From NCBI GenBank assembly GCA_026874595.1, contig CM049316.1, forward strand, positions 680,001 through 744,000: 64,000 bases of DNA. Reading direction: 5' to 3'. The notes beneath the pieces are model-generated. The model searched no databases. It had not been told where the DNA came from and saw only the letters and a list, made by a program, of their open reading frames with translations. The position numbers and the translations under genes are program-made. Shown piece by piece: positions 9,386 to 18,083 of this stretch. How positions within the stretch are numbered: the first letter of the stretch is position 1; every line of letters begins with the position of its first letter. The stretch is from Sipunculus nudus. Taxonomy: Eukaryota > Annelida > Sipuncula > Golfingiida > Sipunculidae.

Positions 9386-10492
9386 TCATAAACGCTGGCG
9401 ATGTGGTATGCAGGGCTTGGGTAGCATCGGCGTAAAATACCTGTATTTTGGACACCTGGATATATTCATACCGGTCACTGGGTCATAAGCAGTGTACGTG
9501 ATGTGGTTACACCCGCCGCCTTCGCCGCCGCCTTCGACGTCCTGCGTGGTGACCTGTCCAGCCACACCTGCTGAAAGCTGGCTGGACGTTGACGCCGGAT
9601 GGTCGTAGATCCACATGGCATTCCTTTGTTTGCCCCGGTTCATGTCTGATACTGCATGTCTCATATGTGTGGCGAGGTATTTTTTCAATTCATCGATTGT
9701 CCGGGATCCCCTTGTCGAGTCCTTTTCCGACGAAGTGAGAGATTCCACTGCAGAACACCATGCGCGGGAGCATTCACCGTACGACGGACGAAGGTTGGGT
9801 GACAGTCGAGACAGGGCCTTGTAACACTCGTATTTCACATGTTTCGTGTCGTCTTGGGATGGGTGTGACACTTTGCTTGACACGTAATCGTGCAGAAGCG
9901 CGTCAGTCTCGGTGTATCGACTGAACAGGAGCTGATCAACAAGTGAAAAGTTGTACACCGTGACGGGTCGGGCTATTACCGCCATAACGAATTCCGGACG
10001 TGGCTCTACACTAAGGAGTTCGTCACGGTCGGCTGACTGTTGTTTTTCCCACGTGTACGTCGCCATGTGGTCTTGTTGAAAAACATGGGTCGCACATGTT
10101 TGGCCGTTCCCGTCACCTGTAGATATGACCGGTGCGTCATTCTCTGTCCCGTGCCGGGGAAACTCGTCCTCACGCGGACACGTTTCATATATCTTGGCTC
10201 CGCTCGGCATCCCTGATGCCACACACACCATATCACCGTCTGCCGTCATCTCCACGCCAGGGCAAGGGTCGCTACCGCTGTCCGGGTGCTGGTCCCCTGT
10301 TTTGAAACAGGCATGGAGGCGTCCGTGCGTGATGCAGTGGAACAAAGCCGGGGCAGACCTTGTTTTGGCAACGGTGTTTAACAAAAAAACGTAGTGGTCT
10401 GGCGGACGTCTGAAACGGCATCGCGAGGCGTTCGTTGAGTAACACGGATTGTACCTCTGGGGTCTCCCTTTACTCTTACCTTTTGCTTTCAT
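9386..10492 (-). CDS. Putative zinc-binding protein with UL92-like motif, 368 aa
   Basis: ATG at 10492. The basic N-terminus is followed by a Cys/His cluster at about residues 52-95: HCITHGRLHAC, then a CPG, then TADGDMVCVASG. That order (C-x2-[C/H]-x3-H-x-C, later C, then G-x-x-VC-x-x-[S/T]G) is like the metal-binding core of the UL92 family of beta- and gammaherpesvirus late-transcription factors. If correct, the protein would help assemble a viral pre-initiation complex on late promoters in the nucleus. The rest is acidic linker and a C-terminal helical region. Similarity is by motif only. A TATATG box lies at about 10507-10514 (minus). Confidence 0.7.
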   Translation of the reverse strand: MKAKGKSKGRPQRYNPCYSTNASRCRFRRPPDHYVFLLNTVAKTRSAPALFHCITHGRLHACFKTGDQHPDSGSDPCPGVEMTADGDMVCVASGMPSGAKIYETCPREDEFPRHGTENDAPVISTGDGNGQTCATHVFQQDHMATYTWEKQQSADRDELLSVEPRPEFVMAVIARPVTVYNFSLVDQLLFSRYTETDALLHDYVSSKVSHPSQDDTKHVKYECYKALSRLSPNLRPSYGECSRAWCSAVESLTSSEKDSTRGSRTIDELKKYLATHMRHAVSDMNRGKQRNAMWIYDHPASTSSQLSAGVAGQVTTQDVEGGGEGGGCNHITYTAYDPVTGMNISRCPKYRYFTPMLPKPCIPHRQRL

Positions 10493-10598
10493 GAGTGGGG
10501 TACCCTGTCATATATGTTGCCATAAAATACCTAAAATGTGTATGATCATTTATGTTCTCAGCTGATTGGCACCCCAGAGGTGCGATAGGTTTTTGTTG

Positions 10599-10850
10599 TC
10601 AGATGCGGTCACTGTGAGTGGTGCATATATCGTAGTAAGCAGACATCACAAGGGAGGATAACGCTTTTAAGACGACGTCACATCTTCTCGTATCACACGT
10701 TCCCTCATCCCGAACATGCTCGTGTACCATAAAGCAGTTCTCGTGTAACCGGTCTATGATCTGTTGTGGCGTGCTCACGAGCAGTGCTTGTTCCCAGCTA
10801 CTCACCAAGTCCTCTAACTCGTCTAAAGTGTGTTCGGTGCCTTGAGCCAT
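10599..10850 (-). CDS. Small acidic viral protein, 83 aa
   Basis: The open frame reaches a GTG at 10895, but a TATA (AATATAAAAG on minus, 10899-10908) with an adjacent CACGTG (10893-10898) lies immediately in front of it. The transcript must therefore start downstream, making the ATG at 10850 (context GGTGGATGG) the start. The product is small, acidic and helical with four cysteines. No family recognised. It is the last gene before the terminase acceptor, which lies about 60 nt beyond its TATA. Confidence 0.6.
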   Translation of the reverse strand: MAQGTEHTLDELEDLVSSWEQALLVSTPQQIIDRLHENCFMVHEHVRDEGTCDTRRCDVVLKALSSLVMSAYYDICTTHSDRI

Positions 10851-10892
10851 CCACCCTCCCTTTTGAATATGTGTCTGATGAATCTGCGCACT

Positions 10893-10908
10893 CACGTGCT
10901 TTTATATT
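10893..10908 (-). promoter_or_regulatory. CACGTG + TATA promoter of the 83-aa gene
   Basis: CACGTG directly abuts AATATAAAAG (minus strand). Its position rules out the upstream GTG and selects the ATG at 10850. The same pairing recurs at 24.1, 41.7 and 42.9 kb. Confidence 0.55.
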
Positions 10909-10971
10909 GTTGTGTGGCCACCATGGCCTTTTTTTATAATCAGTGACGTGTTCTTTCCTCGTTCGTTTCAG

Positions 10972-12264
10972 GCTGGCAGGGGTCACACGTACGACATCGT
11001 GTATGTTGACGAAGCTGGATTTGTGAAAACGTTGACACACCTGTTGCCTTATGTGAACCGCAGAGGGACCAAGTTGGTGCTCACATCTTCGATGAACACG
11101 TCGGCTGAGAATACATGCGCATTACTGAAGTTGGAACGGACAGGAGTTGCTTACTACCGCGTGTGCTTCAGCTGTCCTGCAGACGTTCCACGCGTTGCCG
11201 AGTCGCCGGAAGCCATAGCGTGTCACCACTACGTCATGTCACTGCCGCCTCACATCACGACGGACGTTGTACAAAAGACGGTTATGAACACGTTGGAACC
11301 TCACAGCTACGAAACAGAAAATATGGGCGTTAGTCTGGGGCGCGGCGACGGGCAGCCGGATGGGCAGAATTCGGGGGATGAGGTTGGGCTTTTTTCACGA
11401 TCTGTCCTGCAAGAAATGAAAGACGGTTTGAATGACTTGGATACATTCAACAATGTCGATTGTTTGGGTGATACATTGTTTGTGTACGTGGACCCAGCTT
11501 ACACCACCAACGTGTCGGTGTCTGCTTCAGGAATAGCTTGCGTGTGTCGTTACACACCTGGCGCTCCGCCGTCCGGTCGTGTTTCCCGCAGGGTCCCCTC
11601 AAACAAAACCAGGCGCATGGCGGTCGTCCTCGGATTGGACGAGGTGCGTTTGATAGAACACAGCGTACCAGCGGAAGTTTTCATTGGGCTGGCGGTTTTG
11701 CGCCTGCTGCAGCGTGTTGTGAATATGCACGCGTGCCCGCTGACATACTCGTCCCGTTTCAAGACTGCTGTTGTCGCTGTGGAAAGCAATAGCAACGAAC
11801 ACCTGGCCGTGCAGATTTGTCATTTCATACACAACGCCGCCAAAAAAATAGCCGGGCCGGTTCGGTCGCTGTCGTTTCAATTCACCCACAGGAGGAGGAC
11901 AGAGAAGGATGCCAAGACGGTTGGGCTCCAATCCGTGCGGGATTTCGGGACAGCCGAGGTTGCGGGTTTCTTCCTGGACAAACAGAAAAAAACTTTAGTG
12001 TCCCTCTTTCAAAGTGCATTCAACAGTCGCATCGTGCGTTTGTCAATGAGCCTCGCCAGCTCGGCACTTGAGCATGCCGGGTTGGACGCTAGGAATTGGA
12101 TCACGGAGCAGCTGTCGAAATTCCGGCCGGACCGAAAGCCCCACGATCATACACAGGATGACGTGGCCCTTTCCCTGATACTGGCATACAACCTGTTGCT
12201 AAACGAGAGAAACGAAAACTTTAACGTACATGAGTTGGCACCGTTGCACACGTCCATTATTTAG
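10972..12264 (+). CDS. Terminase large subunit, exon 2 (Walker B and nuclease domain)
   Basis: Begins in phase 0 after the acceptor ending at 10971. Carries Walker B (YDIVYVDEAGF; D397/E398 of the joined protein), the TSSMNT coupling motif and the C-terminal RNase H-like nuclease. Its acidic residues lie in VYVDPAYTTN, VAVESNSN and the late DDVALSL segment. These are the expected D, E and D positions for metal-dependent cleavage of concatemers. The stop is at 12262-12264, with a poly(A) signal AATAAA at 12287-12292. Confidence 0.93.
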   Translation, partial: AGRGHTYDIVYVDEAGFVKTLTHLLPYVNRRGTKLVLTSSMNTSAENTCALLKLERTGVAYYRVCFSCPADVPRVAESPEAIACHHYVMSLPPHITTDVVQKTVMNTLEPHSYETENMGVSLGRGDGQPDGQNSGDEVGLFSRSVLQEMKDGLNDLDTFNNVDCLGDTLFVYVDPAYTTNVSVSASGIACVCRYTPGAPPSGRVSRRVPSNKTRRMAVVLGLDEVRLIEHSVPAEVFIGLAVLRLLQRVVNMHACPLTYSSRFKTAVVAVESNSNEHLAVQICHFIHNAAKKIAGPVRSLSFQFTHRRRTEKDAKTVGLQSVRDFGTAEVAGFFLDKQKKTLVSLFQSAFNSRIVRLSMSLASSALEHAGLDARNWITEQLSKFRPDRKPHDHTQDDVALSLILAYNLLLNERNENFNVHELAPLHTSII

Positions 12265-12286
12265 GATGCACGATGTTTTCCCCTTA

Positions 12287-12292
12287 AATAAA
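12287..12292 (+). terminator. Poly(A) signal of terminase
   Basis: AATAAA 23 nt after the stop codon. Confidence 0.7.
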
Positions 12293-12357
12293 AGGGGCAC
12301 ATGTCCTAAAATGGTACGCACTGCGTGTTATGTTCGGAAAATCTGACACGTGCCCGT

Positions 12358-12657
12358 ATGTATCAACAGACTGCCGATGGGTCGGGTAATGATGCGTCAC
12401 GCGCGACTCAGCAGCAGTCATCGCCCGCAACCGATCTGGTGTACTTCCAGACCGTGACACCGAGAGAGCTACTGGACACATTTCCACGGACAAAGGATAA
12501 TCGACCTTGCACCTCACTGTCTGCTCTCCAACATTTTGTTGTGACCGGGGTCAGGGCATCTGCCATTCAGAGCGCAAGAGACGGACACTTTTGTGAAGTA
12601 CACTCCAAAGCTGTGACCAACAATCTACGTCTGCTTCGGGACTGCACCAGCATTTGA
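12358..12657 (+). CDS. Small viral protein, 99 aa
   Basis: The open frame begins at a GTG (12325); the first in-frame ATG is 12358. The N-terminus is Ser/Gln/Thr-rich and probably disordered; the C-terminal 60 residues look folded. No family recognised. It ends only 13 nt before the ATG of the next plus-strand gene with no poly(A) signal between, so the two may share a transcript. Confidence 0.55.
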   Translation: MYQQTADGSGNDASRATQQQSSPATDLVYFQTVTPRELLDTFPRTKDNRPCTSLSALQHFVVTGVRASAIQSARDGHFCEVHSKAVTNNLRLLRDCTSI

Positions 12658-12670
12658 GGTCAGGGAAGGC

Positions 12671-13852
12671 ATGTTTGAGGATCACGCTGCAGGGAAGGGA
12701 AGTGAACGGCCGCCCGCACTTCGGGACGTCGTGCAGGCTCACGTGCAATATGAAAACCCCAAACATTCTTTGGATTTCAGGTTATTGGGGGAACATGTAT
12801 GTCCGTCTGTTTCTGATCCCAATACACCCGCCTGCGTCAACATCGGCAGCTGCGCAGGTATCAAACGGGTTAGCCTATCTTCGCTGTACAAAGTATTACG
12901 GGTGCTGGACGGGTCGGGGACATGGTATCTGAAATTAATGAGTCAGGCTGCTGGTGGACTCGTGTCCATCGTGAGACGCCCCGGGTCGGAAACAGAGCCA
13001 GACTGCGACATGACGTATCACAAGGTGAATACCGAGTACATCCAGCCGCTGGGTGAAACCAGCGCGGGTGAGATGCCTTGCATGGTCCCCTTACACAGTT
13101 TCCTGCGGCATCCGCGCGTCACTCACAGCGACGTCGTTGATGACAACGAAGACAGTTCCAGTGACTCTGATTGCTCTGTATACTGCACAGATTCCGAAAC
13201 AGAAAGTGAAAGTGTCGAGGAAGACGCCATATGTTTGGAACGGGTATCGCAGGACGTGCAGACTACAGCCGGGCCAGTATATCCTCTGCGTCTTGTGAAT
13301 TACAAGAAGCGCATGCAGGCGGGATCAGCCGTGAAATACGACGGTAGTCTGGTGAACCGTTCAAGGAACATTTTACAGGAAGAAGACAGGGCAGTCGCCG
13401 AATTTTGGTCCCGTAATGCTGATTCGAAATGCCAGGAAAGGACAGGACTGTACGGACGATCTAAGACCACCTTGCACAGCCTGCTGGCGGCGTCCGATCC
13501 GAACCTGCCTTTCAGGAAACTGTGGATGCGCTTTAGGAGAACGCACATATGGCCTCGGTTCTCCAGCAGCCTCGTTTGTAATGTGGTGCGTGTACTTACG
13601 TGGTTTCTGACGAGTGTCTCGAGTCTGGTTCTGCTGGTTTTTTTGTGCCACGTTCGCCGACTGTATGCATGTAAGGTGTACTTAGTATTTTCGTGTATTT
13701 GTACAGCTTTATTTTTTATGTGCTTATACGTTTGTGGTGGCCACAGGTCTATAGACGCGATCTCGTGGTTGCGCCTCCATGTCATCCCGGGAAACTTCAC
13801 GAGAGACATATACGATGCAGCAACGTTCCTGAAAAGAGTTGTATTGCATTGA
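12671..13852 (+). CDS. Acidic two-transmembrane viral protein, 393 aa
   Basis: ATG at 12671. A globular N-terminal region is followed by a strongly acidic, serine-rich stretch (about residues 155-190) that looks like a CK2 substrate or sorting cluster. A basic segment comes next, then two hydrophobic helices close together (about residues 298-320 and 330-350) and a short tail. The topology suggests a hairpin-anchored protein with most of its mass on one side, as in nuclear-egress or envelope-associated proteins. No homologue recognised. Poly(A) signal AATAAA at 13921-13926. Confidence 0.75.
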   Translation: MFEDHAAGKGSERPPALRDVVQAHVQYENPKHSLDFRLLGEHVCPSVSDPNTPACVNIGSCAGIKRVSLSSLYKVLRVLDGSGTWYLKLMSQAAGGLVSIVRRPGSETEPDCDMTYHKVNTEYIQPLGETSAGEMPCMVPLHSFLRHPRVTHSDVVDDNEDSSSDSDCSVYCTDSETESESVEEDAICLERVSQDVQTTAGPVYPLRLVNYKKRMQAGSAVKYDGSLVNRSRNILQEEDRAVAEFWSRNADSKCQERTGLYGRSKTTLHSLLAASDPNLPFRKLWMRFRRTHIWPRFSSSLVCNVVRVLTWFLTSVSSLVLLVFLCHVRRLYACKVYLVFSCICTALFFMCLYVCGGHRSIDAISWLRLHVIPGNFTRDIYDAATFLKRVVLH

Positions 13853-13920
13853 CAAGGCATGAAAAACATCTTTCTCTCGCTCTATATATATGAGCAATGT
13901 ACATGGTGGATTGTAAATGC

Positions 13921-13926
13921 AATAAA
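13921..13926 (+). terminator. Poly(A) signal of two-TM gene
   Basis: AATAAA 69 nt after the stop at 13852. Confidence 0.65.
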
Positions 13927-14030
13927 AAATATGGCACGCTGTTGTTTGTTTTTATTCGAAAAAGGTGTGTGGTATAGCATTATTGTGTGTGATGGATGTG
14001 TCATTCATAGCAGTCTTCTTACGCCAGATA

Positions 14031-14050
14031 GATCACGTGATCACGTGATC
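14031..14050. promoter_or_regulatory. 20-bp perfect palindrome with two CACGTG boxes
   Basis: GATCACGTGATCACGTGATC is its own reverse complement. It lies in the gap before the 1230-aa gene, 25 nt upstream of that gene's TATA (TATAAAAAA, 14075-14083). Candidate bHLH-type activator site or replication-origin element. Confidence 0.5.
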
Positions 14051-14159
14051 ATGATTCAGTAGCAGATTAGGATGTATAAAAAAAACAGACACGCACCGAT
14101 GTTAGCCAGTGTGTTGCATATCATAATTGCAGTTACAGGCTGTGGAGAGAGGAAGCGGG

Positions 14160-17100
14160 ATGGAGGACCTGTGCCAGGTTTCTGCCAGGATCGACACACC
14201 TTGCATCCTTGATGAATGGGTCCCAGTACACAAGGTGAGGGATTATCATGCACAATCAAAAGACGGTTGGGATCACCGTCGTCTCCTTCAGATATTCGGT
14301 CACCTGTTTGCGCGCAGTTTCCCGTTCCCACCCTCCACTCACGCTGACTACAAGAGAGAAGTTGAACTGGTCGACAGCGTTGTAAAGGCTTGCGGGACCC
14401 GGTGGTGCGTGTCACAGCCCGTGCCGGATGTGGACGGTGTCCGTATGACAAAAGTGGCTGTCTTGCTGGCCCGTTTCTGCACACCGGGTGCCGATGATAT
14501 ATCAGAACATTTACGTCACCGTTTCATCGTGGCACTGGAACATGCCGCGACACGGATGGTCGAAGGGGCGGGTGTTGTGCATGTCAGGGTGATATGTCCA
14601 TATCAGGACTCAGCAAAAGAAGAGTTGGCACGCGACGTGCTAGCTTACGACGTGACGGACACGTGGAACGGCCTGTCTGCTCGTTGTGGCAAGCAGCCCC
14701 CTGCTTGGAACGCTACACCTGAATGGAACAGAGCATCGGCCGGTTTCTGCCGTTACACGGGAACATGTCAACCAGATCTGGACGATACTGACGGACGGGC
14801 CCCGTCAGCAAAACGCCTGTGCCTGGAAACGCGGACGTGTGTCAGGTCTCGTTTTTTTATCCTGTGGCCTTCAGGCCATGTCAGTTGTAAGCCACATTTA
14901 GATTCATGGGCGGTGTCAGGTAGCAACACGTCCACGCGTCCAGCTGAACACTTCCACACGTTGTTCGACCGCATGCTAATGGAAGCATGCTTACCGTCTC
15001 TGAGTCGCGTGCCCGATTCAGCCCTCTTGTATCTCCTGTGCAGACTTTTGTCCCCTGAACGTGCCATAGGTATATGCAGTCATAAGTACCCTGTATTCAT
15101 ACAGAACGCCCTGGCAGAAAAGGCGCTGCCGATTCCCGTTCAGACTCTGCGCCGTACCGCAGCAGCGGGGTGGTGGGAGGCTGCAAACGTCGCCTGGATG
15201 CAATACGCTGTAGACACAGGCATGTTCGGGGAGTACAATGCCATCTTGCGTACTGAACAGATCGCAGATGCGCTTGCGCAGGCCGCAAACGAAAGAGTAA
15301 CTTTTATCAAACGTGGTGAAGGTGTGTGGAACATATGTCATGCTGTGCACCACCTGTTGAACACGTGCAGAAACCTCGTGAGCCAAGTCAATCGACAGGC
15401 CAATGAGGTTTGCATCCCGTTCACGGAGGTGGACGGTTTCGTAGGCGTGCCGGGCATAAAGGCTTACAGGCACGACCTCTTCCTTAAAGCATACCGTACG
15501 TCCCAGGGCCTCTTGCGTTTCAAACCGCCTAGTTCCCACGATCCTCGGGCCCGCAGTTTCAGTGTGCCTTGGCACCACAGGTCTAGTTTAATTCCCGACG
15601 TGCTCACCCGAGGTGGTTTCCAATCAACTTCGCCGCGCAGCTGTGTGAAAGATGAGAAGACTGGACCTTCTAAAAAGAAATGGAACAAAAACAGCGACAT
15701 GTTCTGGGTTTGGTTTCCGTCAGGTGCGCCAGAAACGGACCACTTCTGTCACAAAAGGACTGAAGCAGCTGGGCCGGCTGAAACACCTTGCCCTGAATGC
15801 TGGGACATTTTGGAATGGCAGGCAGATCATGAAAAGGTCAGCCTGGAAAATGGGTCTGGGAGCGGTCAAAGACACCCGACGAGTTGTCTTCTTGGATTCG
15901 GGTGCAGGTCTGTTCAGATCAAACGGTTACTGTTACATCTTGCAGTCGGTTGCGCGGTTTCTCCGAGACGGTGTGGCCATGCACGAGATGCGACAGACGT
16001 GTCGGAGAGTCACGTCTCGTGTCCGGCCACAGCCTGGTGGAAGGCTCACTATGTCCCCGCGACCGTGTCTCTACACAGGGAATGGCGAGACGTTATGCCG
16101 TGGAAAACCAACAACTGGCAGAACGCTCATCCACAGACCGCGCAAGAGGGCACTGCAGCTTCTGCGCGCTTCGTCGGGATTTTGGAAACGCTGAACGATC
16201 TTATACGGAACCCTAATGTCCATCCTGTACCCGCTCCCTTCAATTCAGACGAAGCACTGAGTGATGTCTATCGGTCGGCGCGCCAAGCGTCAAGCGTTCC
16301 AGACACAGACCAGCGACCCGATCCGGGTTTGCTGGATGTGCACGTGCTGCAGTGTCTGTCTTTTAATGACGATGCCACCCAGGTTGTCTGGCGTGCGACG
16401 GGTTCTGACGACTGCAAAATGCCTCACCCTGTTTATGGGAAGATCCCCCTGGCGTCTCCGTATATTTCCGTCTGGGGCAGTTCCAGTCAAGGGGGCGCCG
16501 TACTTGGAAGCGGTGATACGGCAGGTGCCGTACACCTTGCATGGGGAGGCACGGCTTTTGATACGAATCGCGTGTACGTCACGTTCAGCGGCCCCAGGAT
16601 GACCACGTACAGTTCTGAAGGGACCGTAAAAAATCATTCCGGTGCAACATTCTCTAGAAGTGCTCAACGTAGTCAAGGGCTCATGATCCAACGGACCAAC
16701 AACAACAGGGGAGGTATACAGAATCTCCTTCTCTCGGAACTCCAACGGCATGTGTGTGCCCACATTTCCGACCCGGTTGCGCAGCACCACTTGACCCGGA
16801 ACGTTCCCGGTATTGTCGTCGTGAATGTTAATTTTTGCGTGGACCACCACGGACCAACGAACGTGTCACGCATTCCAGGGAAAATGGTCAGGTACACACG
16901 CGCGGTGAAAGCAAGGAAGTTTCCAGGTGTGGCACTGTCTGTCCTCGTCCCAATTAAGTGCACCACACGTCTACGTATCAAAAATATTCACGTTACCCCT
17001 GTGGGGGGCAACACGGGCAAGACGCCGGAATGCGTGGCGGTCGAGGACGCCGACGTTGATGAAAACAGGTCAGTCACCGCGTCTTTGCCGTGCAATCTTC

Positions 17101-17852
17101 ACAAATGCTGTTCCGCCACGTACCCGAAAGCCAGCAACCCACACACCCTGCACGCACTTGTGGAGTCCCATCGGCGTGTCATTGAAAGCGTAGGAGAGCT
17201 CGACGTTGCAATGCAGAGGGCCATGCAAAACACGGAACGCGCCAATGAGTGCCCATTAAATTTTCTGGCGTCACGTCTGATTTCGTGCGTCTACAACTTA
17301 AGAGACACGCGGGGCGGCGCAGAAAAAAGCACTGCTTCGGACGGAGATTGCGATCAGTCCGAAGACTGCCCGTTGGTATATGCGTGGGGTTCAGTGGCCG
17401 TCGGGAGCGGGCCCCATATGCCGCAGCTGGCGCGGACACTCCGCAAACGGTTTTCGCCTGCAGCGTGTAAACCATTGCAGTTGTGCTCGGCCGATTACGA
17501 CCCTTGCGCACAACGAGCACGCCACGGACCAACTGACCGTTTTGGCAGGGTAGGGCGGAAGACCGATTCTGTTCTCAGCGGGCAAAGCACAGCTTACAGG
17601 TCCCGCAATGGCGATTTCGTGTCCGCTTTGTACGACTGCACAGCCGACCCGTCAGTTGGGTCCTTGTCACCTGTAAATGGCGTTTACGCTTATTTCACAT
17701 GGCTTCAACAGAAACGCCACGCCTTGTGGGCTGTTGACGGAGACGTGAACGAAAAGCAGCAGCAGGTGCCGTGGGACACATTAGAAATGACGTGTCAGGC
17801 GTGGACCTCCACATCAGGACTCGTCCCCGCTGTCGAACCTTACAAACTTTAA
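14160..17852 (+). CDS. Large unrecognised viral protein, 1230 aa
   Basis: The open frame extends to a TTG at 14127, but the first in-frame ATG is 14160 (context GCGGGATGG). A TATA sits at 14075; a short out-of-frame ATG at 14099 may lie in the leader. The product is a very long globular protein without signal peptide or TM. It has several Cys/His-rich patches, for example a CPECW motif near residue 545 and cysteine clusters around 575-650. A low-complexity middle is followed by a beta-rich C-terminal half. Size and position near the terminase make a major virion component plausible; the major capsid protein cannot be excluded, but I see no diagnostic motif. Confidence 0.85.
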   Translation: MEDLCQVSARIDTPCILDEWVPVHKVRDYHAQSKDGWDHRRLLQIFGHLFARSFPFPPSTHADYKREVELVDSVVKACGTRWCVSQPVPDVDGVRMTKVAVLLARFCTPGADDISEHLRHRFIVALEHAATRMVEGAGVVHVRVICPYQDSAKEELARDVLAYDVTDTWNGLSARCGKQPPAWNATPEWNRASAGFCRYTGTCQPDLDDTDGRAPSAKRLCLETRTCVRSRFFILWPSGHVSCKPHLDSWAVSGSNTSTRPAEHFHTLFDRMLMEACLPSLSRVPDSALLYLLCRLLSPERAIGICSHKYPVFIQNALAEKALPIPVQTLRRTAAAGWWEAANVAWMQYAVDTGMFGEYNAILRTEQIADALAQAANERVTFIKRGEGVWNICHAVHHLLNTCRNLVSQVNRQANEVCIPFTEVDGFVGVPGIKAYRHDLFLKAYRTSQGLLRFKPPSSHDPRARSFSVPWHHRSSLIPDVLTRGGFQSTSPRSCVKDEKTGPSKKKWNKNSDMFWVWFPSGAPETDHFCHKRTEAAGPAETPCPECWDILEWQADHEKVSLENGSGSGQRHPTSCLLGFGCRSVQIKRLLLHLAVGCAVSPRRCGHARDATDVSESHVSCPATAWWKAHYVPATVSLHREWRDVMPWKTNNWQNAHPQTAQEGTAASARFVGILETLNDLIRNPNVHPVPAPFNSDEALSDVYRSARQASSVPDTDQRPDPGLLDVHVLQCLSFNDDATQVVWRATGSDDCKMPHPVYGKIPLASPYISVWGSSSQGGAVLGSGDTAGAVHLAWGGTAFDTNRVYVTFSGPRMTTYSSEGTVKNHSGATFSRSAQRSQGLMIQRTNNNRGGIQNLLLSELQRHVCAHISDPVAQHHLTRNVPGIVVVNVNFCVDHHGPTNVSRIPGKMVRYTRAVKARKFPGVALSVLVPIKCTTRLRIKNIHVTPVGGNTGKTPECVAVEDADVDENRSVTASLPCNLHKCCSATYPKASNPHTLHALVESHRRVIESVGELDVAMQRAMQNTERANECPLNFLASRLISCVYNLRDTRGGAEKSTASDGDCDQSEDCPLVYAWGSVAVGSGPHMPQLARTLRKRFSPAACKPLQLCSADYDPCAQRARHGPTDRFGRVGRKTDSVLSGQSTAYRSRNGDFVSALYDCTADPSVGSLSPVNGVYAYFTWLQQKRHALWAVDGDVNEKQQQVPWDTLEMTCQAWTSTSGLVPAVEPYKL

Positions 17853-17935
17853 ATAGCAAAATATAAACTAATGTTTCAACACACACACATATCTATGTAT
17901 GTATAACAAACAATAGATCATGGACATACAACTGT

Positions 17936-17941
17936 TTTATT
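17936..17941 (-). terminator. Poly(A) signal for the 433-aa gene
   Basis: TTTATT on plus, AATAAA on minus, about 145 nt past the stop of the gene at 18084-19385. Confidence 0.5.
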
Positions 17942-18083
17942 GTTGATATATAATATAAAGCAACAGTGTTCACAAAATATCAGTTTGACATATTATACTT
18001 AAGCATTATGCAATATCTCTTGTGAATCTATTCAAATGTGTATAAGTATGCGTGTGTATGGATGCCATTCTCGAATACGACAT

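Larger units (their letters stand above)
5148..10971 (+). other. Terminase intron containing five nested genes
   Basis: Donor GTAAGT at 5148; acceptor is a long pyrimidine stretch ending TTTCAG at 10971. Both junctions are phase 0 and join Walker A (exon 1) to Walker B (exon 2). The 5824-nt intron holds genes at 5397-6659, 6749-8320, 9386-10492 and 10599-10850 on minus and 8521-9279 on plus. Vertebrate herpesviruses also keep opposite-strand genes inside the terminase intron, so the arrangement is family-like. Confidence 0.85.

Noticed and set aside
10912-10971. N-terminal extension of terminase exon 2
   Set aside because: It begins at a GTG, lies before the splice acceptor and contains the pyrimidine tract, so it is intron.
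14127-14159. Upstream start of the 1230-aa protein
   Set aside because: The codon at 14127 is TTG; the first in-frame ATG with good context is 14160.
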